DNA of 64,000 nt, taken from CAZICM01 sp964537685. Lineage in GTDB: Bacteria > Myxococcota_A > Polyangia > Polyangiales > Polyangiaceae. Every line of letters begins with the position of its first letter. Positions within the stretch are counted from its first letter, which is position 1. The notes under the pieces are model-generated. The model made no database searches and had not been told where the DNA came from. It was given only the letters and a program-made list of their open reading frames with translations. Of the stretch, positions 34,107 to 43,352 are shown one piece after another. The stretch is taken from assembly GCA_964537685.1 (NCBI GenBank), contig CAZICM010000007.1:124001-188000 (forward strand), written 5' to 3'. Made by a program: the position numbers and the translations under genes.

Positions 34107-36520
34107 TTTGATTCATCTCCAAGGGTGGGTACGAGAGGGGGCGGTAGAACAACCCGGGCATAGCGATCTTTTTTGTAATCGGAAGGCCGGCCCCAGGAAC
34201 CGCGCGGGCTTAAAATAAAGCCGGCTGTGTAGGTTCGTTCCACGCCTTTTTCTGTTTCGACAATTAGTTTTTCATCTTCGCTGCCTGCCAGGAGCGCGCC
34301 CACAAGCCTTTCGCCTTCGTCGACTTTCATGAGTGCCGCGCCTTTGCCGCTTCCCGATAGAACCGCGATTTCGTCGAGCCGGACACCCAGGGAATGGCCA
34401 TCGCTGGAAGCGCACAAAACAGCCATCGCCTTGTCGCAGGGCATGACGGCCAAGAGTTCATCGCCGTCGTTGAGCTTGGCAAAGCGCCGGCCGGCCCGGG
34501 TGGATGGGTCGCGGTGAGGCCGCAATGAAAAGCGGAATCCCAGTCCTCCCTTCGTTACGGCAAGCGCATAGGGAGGTTCGGGATCGGCCGCTTCTTCGGT
34601 GGGAGGCGGTACATCGATCACCCGCGAATCGAGCGAGAGCATTGAGATCATCCGTTCGCCGTCGGCCAGTTTAAAGAGTTTTTGTACGGGATCGCCGTGG
34701 CCCGTCGACGCCGGGATGTCGTGAATGCGGCACACGTAGCATGTTCCAAAATTTGAAAAGAAAGCCACGGTGGCGCGGGTCGATCCGGCAATCGCGGCGA
34801 GCACGCTGTCGCCTTCCCGAAGCCTTGTGGTGCTTAGATCTTTGACTTCGCGCACCCGCTTCACCCAGCCGCCCGCCGAGAGAATCACGCTCACATCTTC
34901 GGCGACGATGAAATCTTCAGCTTGGAATTCGGGCTCATCCAGCGAGCCCATGATTTTGGTTCGCCGCTTTTCGCCGTATTTCGCTTTGATTTCGGCGAGC
35001 TCGTCCTTTACGAGCGCCCAGCGCTTGGCGTCGCTTTTAAGCAGGGTATCCAGGCGCTTGGCCTCGGCGCGCTTTTCGGCGAGCTCTTTTTTCACGACCA
35101 AGATCTCGAGCTTGGCCAGGCGGTAGAGCCGCAGTTCCAAAATGGCATCGGCCTGCTCTTCCGAGAGCTTAAAGCGCGCCATCATTTTTTCGGCCGCGTC
35201 CGCTTTGCCTTCGCTTCGCCGAATGATTTTGATCACTTCATCCAGCGCATCGAAGACAAGCTCCAGACCCTCGAGCACATGAATGCGGCGCGCGATTTCG
35301 GCGAGCTCGAACTCGGTTCGCTTGGTGACGGTCGCAAAGCGGAAATCCAAAAACTGCGTGAGGATTTCTTGCAGGCCCAGCCTTCGGGGCGCGCAGTGTT
35401 CTGAATTCTCGGTGGGCACCAAACAGGTGAGATTGACCGGAACGCTGATCGACAAAGGCGTGTTCTTGAACAGATACGCCATCACGAGCTGAGGGTCCGC
35501 GCCCCTTTTAATCTCCATCACCACGCGGATCTCTTCCGTGGACTCATCGCGCACGTCGAGCAGCGTGGGCAGCTTCTTCGAAACAATCACCTCGGCGATT
35601 TTTTCGACGATGACTTTGCGCTCAATTCCATAGGGAATCGACGTGATAATGATGGTCGGAGGAGCGCTTCCCCGCTTGCCATCGAGTTCGCCCTCCATCT
35701 TCCACTCGCCGCGCAGTTTTAGTGAGCCCTGGCCCGTGACATACAGCGCTTCAAGCTCTTTTTTGGTCGCGTGAATTTGCCCGCCGGTCGGAAAATCAGG
35801 CCCTTTGACATGGGTGAGCAAACGGAAGGACGATAGATCCCGCGACTCGATTAGGGCGGTGCAGGCATCGATGACTTCGCTGAGATTGTGCGGCGGGATG
35901 CTCGTCGCCATGCCGACCGCGATGCCCTGCGATCCGTTGACCAAAAGGTTTGGAAAGCGGGCGGGCAGCACGACAGGCTCAAAGCGCGTGCCGTCATAGT
36001 TCGGCCTCCACTCGACCGTGCGCTTGTCGAGCTCGGTAAGCATTTCCATCGCGATCGGCCGGAGTTTCGCCTCGGTGTAACGCATCGCCGCAGGAGCATC
36101 GCCGTCGATCGATCCGAAGTTTCCATGACCGGAAACCAAAGGCGCCCGCATCACAAATTCCTGCGCGAGCCTCACCATCGCGTCGTAAATCGCCGTGTCG
36201 CCGTGAGGATGATACTTGCCCATCACATCGCCGACGATCGCCGCGCTCTTTCTGTACTTGGCATCGGGCACGAGCCGCAGATCGTTCTGCATCGCGTACA
36301 AAATGCGCCTCTGCACAGGCTTTAAGCCATCGCGTACATCGGGCAGCGCCCGCGATGTAATGACGCTGAGCGCGTAGTTCAGATACCGGCGCTGAGCCTC
36401 CTCGGCCAGCGGCACATCGGGTACCGGAGGGGGAGAAGGCGGCTGGTCACCATCGCTTCCGCGTGATCTCCGGCTGCCTCCGCTTTCAAGCTGCAACACG
36501 AGCTGCGCTGAGCGGGCCAC
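34103..36520 (-). CDS. parC: DNA topoisomerase IV subunit A
   Basis: The breakage-reunion subunit (805 residues). The active-site Tyr is Tyr148 in AAMRYTE. The quinolone-resistance region reads HPHGDTAIYD (104-113), with Thr109 at the usual Ser position and Asp113. A Pro-rich extension of about 35 residues precedes the first conserved segment. The C-terminal beta-propeller lacks a QRRGGKG-type GyrA box, favouring topoisomerase IV. The start is GTG at 36520, with GAGAG about seven bases upstream. It is first in the parC-parE pair. Confidence 0.92.
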   Translation of the reverse strand: MARSAQLVLQLESGGSRRSRGSDGDQPPSPPPVPDVPLAEEAQRRYLNYALSVITSRALPDVRDGLKPVQRRILYAMQNDLRLVPDAKYRKSAAIVGDVMGKYHPHGDTAIYDAMVRLAQEFVMRAPLVSGHGNFGSIDGDAPAAMRYTEAKLRPIAMEMLTELDKRTVEWRPNYDGTRFEPVVLPARFPNLLVNGSQGIAVGMATSIPPHNLSEVIDACTALIESRDLSSFRLLTHVKGPDFPTGGQIHATKKELEALYVTGQGSLKLRGEWKMEGELDGKRGSAPPTIIITSIPYGIERKVIVEKIAEVIVSKKLPTLLDVRDESTEEIRVVMEIKRGADPQLVMAYLFKNTPLSISVPVNLTCLVPTENSEHCAPRRLGLQEILTQFLDFRFATVTKRTEFELAEIARRIHVLEGLELVFDALDEVIKIIRRSEGKADAAEKMMARFKLSEEQADAILELRLYRLAKLEILVVKKELAEKRAEAKRLDTLLKSDAKRWALVKDELAEIKAKYGEKRRTKIMGSLDEPEFQAEDFIVAEDVSVILSAGGWVKRVREVKDLSTTRLREGDSVLAAIAGSTRATVAFFSNFGTCYVCRIHDIPASTGHGDPVQKLFKLADGERMISMLSLDSRVIDVPPPTEEAADPEPPYALAVTKGGLGFRFSLRPHRDPSTRAGRRFAKLNDGDELLAVMPCDKAMAVLCASSDGHSLGVRLDEIAVLSGSGKGAALMKVDEGERLVGALLAGSEDEKLIVETEKGVERTYTAGFILSPRGSWGRPSDYKKDRYARVVLPPPLVPTLGDESK

Positions 36521-36735
36521 GGGTGTTCTCTCTTTTTAAGGGTGTACCGGCGTTCAGTAACGCTTAGGCCGAGGGCATTACCCATGGACGCGCGCTTGGT
36601 CAAGAGCCCCCGCGCCGCTTTCATGTCCGCATCCCCCTGAAATGAGCCTCGCTCCGCGCCCTTTGCCAAGGTTTTGCACATCGCTGTCGCTTCAAGCCTT
36701 GAGACCTAGGGCCTGCTGGGCTACGGGGAAGCGCC

Positions 36736-39372
36736 TTGTTCGAATTCCGTCAACGTCATCAAAGCCTGCGTTTAGGGCTTGCCCGCTCGGTTTTTGCCTG
36801 TGCGGCCTTCATCGCTGCACTTGGATTAACCAGCGCGGGCCCCGTGTTTGCACAGTCCGAGCCGGACGCGGGCACCCCTGCCGATTCAGGTGATTCGCAA
36901 GTTTCAAAGGACGACAAAAGCCAGGGTGGCACTCCGCCCCCAAAAGCGGCAGCCCCGGCGGCCGATACCGAGGATGCGGCGCCTGAAATCCCGATGACGG
37001 AGGCCGAACTCGCCCGCGGCCAGCCGATCGCCAAGCTGACAATCGCCGGCAATCGCCGCGTGTCCACCGACGATGTGCTGACCTACATCAGCAGCCTGCG
37101 CGTGGGTAAACCCTTCTCGCCCGAGGGGGCGGCGAGGGATGTCCGGGAGCTGTGGGATTCCGACTATTTCGAAGACATCGAGATCGATCTGGTCCGGCGC
37201 GATGACGGCGTTCACCTGCGCATTGTGGTGAGAGAGCGGCCGAGCATCCGATCCGTTGAATTCACAGGCAATCAAAAGCTTGAAGCGGAAGATCTCACCG
37301 AGGCGCTCAGCGTGGAGGCGAAGGTGGGCTCTGTGCTCAGCCATGCCGCGATACGGCGGGGCATCCAGAAGCTCCGCGATAAATACGCTGAAGAGGGCTA
37401 CTTCCTCGCGGAAGTCACCCACGAAATCGTTCCCCAGCGCGACAACGAAGTGATCGTAAAGTTTACGATCAAAGAGCACGAGCCCGTTTCAATCCGCCGC
37501 ATCACCTTCATTGGCAACCACAACGTCAGTGACAAAGAGCTGCGCGACATCATGATCACGGGCGCCACGAGCGTGTTTGACTGGGGCTCGGGCGGCGCCT
37601 TCCGGGCCGATGCATTTGAGCGCGATATTTTGGTGATCAACGCGCTCTATTACGACAAGGGCTTTTTATCGGTTCAGGTGTTTACGCCGCGCATCCAGCT
37701 CACGCCCGATCGCACCGGGATTGAAATCACCGTCACGATCCAAGAAGGCCCCCGCTACAAAATCCGTTCGCTGCGGCTCTACGAGCGCGATGAAGACGGC
37801 AAGGAAGTCGAACCTTTGGGCGGCAGGCGCAGGCTCCGCGAAATGGTCCGCGCCAAGCCCGGCGATTTTTTCAACCGCGCCGAGCTGGCCAAGGATTTAG
37901 GCGCTGTTCAAACGATGTACCGCGACGCCGGCTACGCCAACGTCGAAGCCGCCCCCGCGACCGAGCTCGATCCTGACAAGAACGAAGTCGACATCATCGT
38001 GCCGATCAAAAGGCATCAGCCTGTGTATTTCGGCCGCATCGAGATCCGCGGCAACACCAAAACCCGCGACAAAGTCATCCGCCGCGAGATGGAAATCACC
38101 GAGCGCGAGCTCTTCAGCGAATCCAAGCTGGAACGCTCCAAGCGCCGCATCACCGCGCTGGGCTACTTCGAACGGGTCGATATCTCCACCGAACAAGCCG
38201 ACGACCCAACGGTCATCAACGTCAACGTCGACATCGGCGAAAAACCCACGGGCACCTTTCAAGTCGGCGCCGGTTTTTCAAGCATCGAAAGCTTTATCGC
38301 CACGGCCCAAGTGCAGCAGGCCAACCTCTTCGGCAATGGCCAGTCGCTCTCGCTCCAAGCTCAGATTTCGGGCCTCCGGCAGCTCATCGATATCCGCTAC
38401 TTCGAGCCTTATTTCCTCGACACCAACTTCTCGATGTCGGCCAACGTGTACGACCAGCTCCGCGTGTACGACAACTTCTCCCAGACCTCGATGGGCGGCT
38501 CGCTCACGCTGGGCTATCCGCTGATTCAGCCCCAGCTTCGCGCTTCTCTCGCCTACACGCTCGAGTCCAACAAAATTTCGACCTCGACCACATCCACCTT
38601 CTTTGGCACGGCATCGGCGGTCTCCGTCTTTCAGCGCCTGCCCCTCGCCAATCTCTTCAACGACGGCGTAACGTCGAGCGTCCGGCCTTCGCTCACCTAC
38701 TCGACGCTGAACAACCAGCTCTTCCCCTCGTCCGGCATCTTTCTCCAAGGCTCCTTCGAAGCCGCTTCTTCGTATTTGGGCAGCGACAACGAGTTCTTCC
38801 GCTACCGGTTCACGGGCCGCTACTACTACCCCATCAACAGCGACGGCTCGATTGTCCTCAAGCTTCAGCAAGAGGCGGGCATGGTTGTCAGCCCGAGGCC
38901 CGAAGGCGTGCCTATCTTTGCCCGCTTCTTCCTGGGCGGCATTTTGGATTTGCGCGGCTTCCCCCTGCGCAGCATCGGCCCCCGGCTTCCCTTGCGCCAA
39001 TCGCTCGACGACAACTCTCCATCGGTACAAGACGGCGCGGTTATCGGCGGAAACTTGATGTACTACCAAAACCTCGAATTTGAGTTTCCGCTGCTAGAGC
39101 CCGTCAACATCCGCGGCGTTGTCTTCACCGATTTGGGCAACGCGTGGAACCTCGAAGGGCTGTATTGCAATGCGGCGCCCGCTTCTCCCTACGAAGCGAC
39201 AAACCCCTGTTTCACGGCCGATAAACTCTTGTCGGTGCGCACATCGTGGGGCTTGGGATTCAGGTGGTTCTCGCCGCTCGGACCGCTTCGCTTTGAATGG
39301 GGTTTTCCGTTTAAGCCGCTGCCCTACGAAGAGGACTATCGCTTCGAATTCACGATCGGCAATTTCTTCTAG
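36736..39372 (+). CDS. bamA: Outer-membrane protein assembly factor BamA
   Basis: The Omp85 core of the beta-barrel assembly machine (878 residues). A signal peptide of about 36 residues ends near VFAQ. An acidic Pro/Ala linker is followed by POTRA domains (for example VRELWDSDYFEDIEIDLV, FYDKGF-like YYDKGFLSVQV, ALGYFERVDIS) and a C-terminal 16-strand-type barrel. The chain ends FEFTIGNFF, the expected aromatic C-terminus, and FLGGILDLRGFPLRSIGPR holds the conserved loop-6 RGF motif. The start is TTG at 36736, well supported by GGGGAAG a few bases upstream and by the signal peptide immediately after it. Confidence 0.95.
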   Translation: MFEFRQRHQSLRLGLARSVFACAAFIAALGLTSAGPVFAQSEPDAGTPADSGDSQVSKDDKSQGGTPPPKAAAPAADTEDAAPEIPMTEAELARGQPIAKLTIAGNRRVSTDDVLTYISSLRVGKPFSPEGAARDVRELWDSDYFEDIEIDLVRRDDGVHLRIVVRERPSIRSVEFTGNQKLEAEDLTEALSVEAKVGSVLSHAAIRRGIQKLRDKYAEEGYFLAEVTHEIVPQRDNEVIVKFTIKEHEPVSIRRITFIGNHNVSDKELRDIMITGATSVFDWGSGGAFRADAFERDILVINALYYDKGFLSVQVFTPRIQLTPDRTGIEITVTIQEGPRYKIRSLRLYERDEDGKEVEPLGGRRRLREMVRAKPGDFFNRAELAKDLGAVQTMYRDAGYANVEAAPATELDPDKNEVDIIVPIKRHQPVYFGRIEIRGNTKTRDKVIRREMEITERELFSESKLERSKRRITALGYFERVDISTEQADDPTVINVNVDIGEKPTGTFQVGAGFSSIESFIATAQVQQANLFGNGQSLSLQAQISGLRQLIDIRYFEPYFLDTNFSMSANVYDQLRVYDNFSQTSMGGSLTLGYPLIQPQLRASLAYTLESNKISTSTTSTFFGTASAVSVFQRLPLANLFNDGVTSSVRPSLTYSTLNNQLFPSSGIFLQGSFEAASSYLGSDNEFFRYRFTGRYYYPINSDGSIVLKLQQEAGMVVSPRPEGVPIFARFFLGGILDLRGFPLRSIGPRLPLRQSLDDNSPSVQDGAVIGGNLMYYQNLEFEFPLLEPVNIRGVVFTDLGNAWNLEGLYCNAAPASPYEATNPCFTADKLLSVRTSWGLGFRWFSPLGPLRFEWGFPFKPLPYEEDYRFEFTIGNFF

Positions 39373-39389
39373 CGCTCGCGTGTACAGCC

Positions 39390-40148
39390 ATGCGTTTAGG
39401 TGCCTACCGCCCAACACCTGTCGTATTCGCCACCTTAATTTTGTGGGTGCTGGTCTACATCATCACCGCCATCCTGGCGCGCACCGATATCGGGCTCGGC
39501 GTCTACAGGCTGCTCTGGCTCGATCCCCGCTCGCTTATCCCCGAATTGAGGCTCTGGACGCTGCTGACGCACGCGCTGGTGCATTCGCTCGATAGCCCCG
39601 GTCATCTGGTCTTTAACAGCATCGCCTTCTTCTTTTTCGGCCCCGCCCTTGAAGGCCGCTGGGGCGTGCGCCGCTTCGTTGTGTTCATGCTGCTCTGCGC
39701 CTTGTCGGGCGCGGGTTTTGTGATGCTCACCCATTTGGTGGGCCTGGGCTCCTCGCCGGTCGTCGGCGGCTCCTGCATCACGATGGGATTGCTCATCGCA
39801 TGGGGCTTCACCTTCCCCGAACGCGAGCTCTATTTTTTCTTTTTCCTGCCTGTAAAAGGCATTCATCTCATCTACTTGACGCTCGGATTCGAAGTGCTCA
39901 ACGCCCTGAGCTTTTCGTCGGTTTCGGCGGCCGGGCATTTTGGCGGCATGCTGGTTGGCTTCTTTTTCGGCGAGGGCTCACCTGCCCGCAGGCTCTACCT
40001 CAAGCTCAAACTCCGCCGCCTGCAGGCTCAGGCCACAGTTCTGCGCGATACCAAACCCAAGAGCCGCACGGGCGGGCCTCCGCTCCGCGTGATCGAAGGC
40101 GGTCAAGCCTCAAAAACGCCATCCAAAGACAAGAAACACCTCAACTAG
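39390..40148 (+). CDS. Rhomboid-family intramembrane serine protease
   Basis: A 252-residue multi-pass membrane protein of the rhomboid family. His72 and Asn76 (HLVFN) stand in the oxyanion helix, the nucleophile candidate is Ser128 in GGSC, and the base is His183 in GHFGGMLVG. The usual motif is GxSG, so the last Gly is Cys129 here. The catalytic dyad is still present, so activity is plausible. A basic cytoplasmic tail of about 55 residues follows the last helix. It begins 18 bases after bamA on the same strand and is probably co-transcribed. Substrate unknown. Confidence 0.8.
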   Translation: MRLGAYRPTPVVFATLILWVLVYIITAILARTDIGLGVYRLLWLDPRSLIPELRLWTLLTHALVHSLDSPGHLVFNSIAFFFFGPALEGRWGVRRFVVFMLLCALSGAGFVMLTHLVGLGSSPVVGGSCITMGLLIAWGFTFPERELYFFFFLPVKGIHLIYLTLGFEVLNALSFSSVSAAGHFGGMLVGFFFGEGSPARRLYLKLKLRRLQAQATVLRDTKPKSRTGGPPLRVIEGGQASKTPSKDKKHLN

Positions 40149-40150
40149 GC

Positions 40151-40534
40151 TTACTTCGCGCAGGCCCGCATTTCCGCGAGGCTTTTCGAGCGCTGCAAAC
40201 AAGCCAGCTCCTCGGCGCGCACATCTGTCCCGCGAAGCGATTGGCATTCCGACAGCCACTCATTCACGACGCGATCGCCTTCGCTCATCGCAACGCCCGC
40301 GCCTTTGTCATTGCTCGGCCCTTGTCTGGCGTTCCGGACCTCGGCCCTCCACGCATCCCGCAGCGCATTCCCGACGGCCCGGCAATCTTCATCATCGAGG
40401 CTTTTGCGCCCGCATCCGACAAGACCCGCCGCGCCCAAGCACAAGAGCGCCGCGCCCAGCGCCCCCTTCCAATGAAAAAGGCGGAGCGCCCTTGGATTTC
40501 GTCCAGCCTTCGCTCCGCCTTCTTCGCGCTTCAT
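40151..40534 (-). CDS. Small putative lipoprotein
   Basis: A 127-residue predicted lipoprotein: a basic N-terminus, a hydrophobic core (GALGAALLCLGAAGL) and lipobox LVGC. The mature part is short, helical, charged, with four Cys that could pair (EDC, SEC, LAC, RAC). Its stop lies two bases from that of the rhomboid gene on the opposite strand, a tight convergent arrangement. The lipoprotein start lies close to the end of rpoD, which reads the same way and stops at 40546, so co-transcription with dnaG-rpoD is possible. Function unknown. Confidence 0.65.
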   Translation of the reverse strand: MKREEGGAKAGRNPRALRLFHWKGALGAALLCLGAAGLVGCGRKSLDDEDCRAVGNALRDAWRAEVRNARQGPSNDKGAGVAMSEGDRVVNEWLSECQSLRGTDVRAEELACLQRSKSLAEMRACAK

Positions 40535-40545
40535 CAGCCCCGCCT

Positions 40546-43224
40546 TTAGCTATCGATAAAGCTCTTTAACTGCTTGGAACGGCTTGGATGCCGAAGCTTC
40601 CGCAGCGCCTTCGCTTCAATTTGGCGAATGCGCTCGCGCGTTACTTCAAAGTCCTGACCGACTTCCTCGAGCGTGTGATCGCTCTTTTCGCCGATACCAA
40701 AGCGCATCCTCAGCACCTTTTCTTCGCGGGGCGTAAGCGTCTTGAGCACGCGCCTGGTTTGCTCCGCGAGGTTCAGATTGATGACGGCTTCAGCCGGCGA
40801 AACAACGCTCTTATCCTCGATGAAATCGCCAAGATGTGAATCTTCTTCTTCGCCGATCGGTGTCTCCAGCGAGATAGGTTCTTTGGCGATCTTGAGCACC
40901 TTGCGGACCTTGTCGAGCGGCAGCTCCATCTTCTCGGCGATCTCTTCCGGTGTTGGTTCGCGCCCGTATTCCTGCACCAGATAACGCGATGTCCGGATCA
41001 GCTTGTTGATCGTTTCGATCATGTGAACCGGAATGCGGATCGTCCTCGCCTGATCGGCGATGGCGCGGGTAATGGCTTGCCGGATCCACCATGTTGCGTA
41101 CGTCGAGAATTTGTAGCCCCGTTTGTACTCAAACTTATCGACGGCCTTCATCAGACCGATATTGCCCTCTTGAATGAGGTCGAGGAATTGAAGGCCGCGG
41201 TTGGTGTACTTCTTTGCGATGGACACCACGAGCCTCAAGTTCGCTTCGACCAGCTCGGCCTTTGCGCGCTCGGCCATGCGCTCGCCGTTGCGGATATTTT
41301 CGTAGGTGCCGCGCACGCCCTCGACGTCGATGTTGAGCTCTTCCTCGACCTTTTTCAGGCCCTTTTGCGCATTCTTGATCGTCGATTCGAAATCGTAGAG
41401 CTCTTCGCGCGTGACGTTGAGCCGCTTGGCGAGGCGGGCTTCGTCCAGGCGGTTGCCCTTTACGGCACCGATGCGCCGCTTTAGCTCGGCCTTGGAAAGG
41501 CCAGTGCGCCTCTCGAGTTCCGTCGCCCCCGCTTCCGCGCGCTCGACCTTGGAAATAAGACCTTTGAGCTTTTGTACGATGCGATCGATGGTCTTTTTGT
41601 TGAGGCGCATTTCCTCGAGCGTTGTCACCAGCTCGCTTGTGTTCGCGACAATTTCGGTATCGATCTGCTTGCGGCGCGCTTCGGTTTTTGCGTCCTTGCG
41701 TTCTTCAAGCAGCTCGACCTTCTTTTTGTCGAGCCGCTTTACCTTGTCGATCAGCCGGATAATGCGGCGGTCGGCCTCTTCCTCGTCAAAATCCTGATCG
41801 TCGTTTTCGCCGTCTTTGATGAGTTCTTTGACGCGGATCTTGTGCTTGCGAAGCTTTTCTCCGAGCTCGATGATTTCGCGGACGGCAATCGGTGAATCCA
41901 AAATCGCCGCGTTCACCCTTTGCTCGCCGAGCTCGATGCGCTTGGCAATTTCGACTTCGCCCTCGCGCGTGAGCAGCGAAACACTGCCCATCTTGCGGAG
42001 GTACATGCGAACCGGATCGTTCGACTTGGAGTAGTAGTCGACGTCTTCTTCGGCGCCTTCGCGGTCCTGCGTGACGACGAGCTTCTTCTCGCTCGCTTCT
42101 TCTTCGGCGATGCGCTTCGGGGCAATTTTTACCTGCGTTGCGCCGTCGACAATCTCGATGTCTTCATCGCCGAGCGCGCCCACAACGTCGTCGAGCTGAT
42201 CGGGAGCGACATCGGCGGGCAGCGCGTCGTTTACTTCGTCGTAGGTGAGAAAGCCTTTGCTTTTGCCCTGTTCGACAAGCTTTTCGAGCGTCTTTCGATC
42301 TTTTTCACTGCGGCCGGCATCGCCTTTTCCTCCGCCCTGAGCGCCCTGTGCCCCGCCGGATCGGGACGATGAGCCTCCCGAACGCGAGGGGGTGCCGCCT
42401 CCGCGCGCAGACGCTCCGTTGGAACGGGACGGCGAGCCTGATTTTGCCGGTGCGCCCGACGATTTGCCCGATGCGCTTTGTTTCGGATGCGAATTCGATT
42501 TCGAAGCAGAACCCGATTTCGACGATGCGCTCGATTCGTGCGCAGCGCTGGACTTCGAAGCAGTGCCCGATTTCACCGGAACGCCCGCTTTGGACGGCAC
42601 GGCCGATTTGGAGGGTAGGCTCTTGCCCAACGGTGCGGCCGGCTTCGCAGAAGCACTGGACTTCGCGGGTACGGCCGACTTCGAGGGTGCAGCCGACTTC
42701 GAGGGCGCGACCGATTTCGAGGGCGCGGCCGACTTCGCAGACGCGGAGGACTTCACGGGCGCGGAGGACTTTGCCGGTGCAGTGGACTTCGCGGATGCAG
42801 CCGATTTTAAGGGCGCCGGCGACTTCGCGGATGAACTCGATTTTGAAGCGCTGGACGGCTTCGACACAGCGCTGGATTTAGCGGGCGCGCTGGACTTCGA
42901 CGGAGCGCCCGACGGCTTTGAAGTGACCTTGCCCGATTTCGACGGAGCGCCCGACGGTTTTGAACTGGCCTTGCCCAGCTTCGAAGGCGCACTGGACGGC
43001 TTCGAAATGGCTTTGCCCGGCTTCGAAGATGCGCTCGAAGATGCACTCGAAGATTTCGAAATGGCCTTGCCCGATTTCACGGGCGCGCTGCTGGACTTGG
43101 ATGATCCGCTGCTTGATCGCGAGGATGCGCTGCTGGATCGCGATGATCCGCTTTTCGATCGCGAGGAAGAGTGGCCACCCGAACTGACACCACGACCGGC
43201 AGATTGCTTGGCTTTGCTCGCCAT
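40546..43224 (-). CDS. rpoD: Primary sigma factor RpoD with a giant low-complexity N-terminal extension
   Basis: The housekeeping sigma-70 factor (892 residues with this start, against about 600-700 in most relatives). Residues about 1-300 are an unusual Ser/Lys/Ala/Pro tract of repeated KSSAPAKS-like units. The conserved part follows: region 1.1 near 305, region 1.2 (SNDPVRMYLRKMGSVSLLTREGE) near 398, region 2 (YKFSTYATWWIRQAITRAI) near 705 and region 4.2 (TLEEVGQDFEVTRERIRQIE) near 852. I chose the ATG at 43224: GTGGAG stands nine bases upstream, while the stretch back to an ATG at 43311 has AT-rich third positions and looks non-coding. It follows dnaG, the classical macromolecular-synthesis order. 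Confidence 0.93.
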   Translation of the reverse strand: MASKAKQSAGRGVSSGGHSSSRSKSGSSRSSSASSRSSSGSSKSSSAPVKSGKAISKSSSASSSASSKPGKAISKPSSAPSKLGKASSKPSGAPSKSGKVTSKPSGAPSKSSAPAKSSAVSKPSSASKSSSSAKSPAPLKSAASAKSTAPAKSSAPVKSSASAKSAAPSKSVAPSKSAAPSKSAVPAKSSASAKPAAPLGKSLPSKSAVPSKAGVPVKSGTASKSSAAHESSASSKSGSASKSNSHPKQSASGKSSGAPAKSGSPSRSNGASARGGGTPSRSGGSSSRSGGAQGAQGGGKGDAGRSEKDRKTLEKLVEQGKSKGFLTYDEVNDALPADVAPDQLDDVVGALGDEDIEIVDGATQVKIAPKRIAEEEASEKKLVVTQDREGAEEDVDYYSKSNDPVRMYLRKMGSVSLLTREGEVEIAKRIELGEQRVNAAILDSPIAVREIIELGEKLRKHKIRVKELIKDGENDDQDFDEEEADRRIIRLIDKVKRLDKKKVELLEERKDAKTEARRKQIDTEIVANTSELVTTLEEMRLNKKTIDRIVQKLKGLISKVERAEAGATELERRTGLSKAELKRRIGAVKGNRLDEARLAKRLNVTREELYDFESTIKNAQKGLKKVEEELNIDVEGVRGTYENIRNGERMAERAKAELVEANLRLVVSIAKKYTNRGLQFLDLIQEGNIGLMKAVDKFEYKRGYKFSTYATWWIRQAITRAIADQARTIRIPVHMIETINKLIRTSRYLVQEYGREPTPEEIAEKMELPLDKVRKVLKIAKEPISLETPIGEEEDSHLGDFIEDKSVVSPAEAVINLNLAEQTRRVLKTLTPREEKVLRMRFGIGEKSDHTLEEVGQDFEVTRERIRQIEAKALRKLRHPSRSKQLKSFIDS

Positions 43225-43352
43225 TCCCATATGCTCCACAAGCGGTTCGTCATCACCGCTTTTTAAGAATGTTCCCCAGCCCTTTTCCGGAACAGAAACT
43301 GTAGCGCGCATGGGCTTTTAGACGCTGCCGCCCCAAGCCCAAGGCGGACAAA

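Noticed and set aside
36541..36558. LexA-like box upstream of parC
   Set aside because: Only 13 of 17 positions match; below the level of the other three sites.
42392..43321. Long plus-strand frame of pentapeptide-like repeats (DFADAADFKGAGDF)
   Set aside because: It is the exact antisense of the low-complexity RpoD extension; the pattern follows from the repeated Ser/Lys codons.
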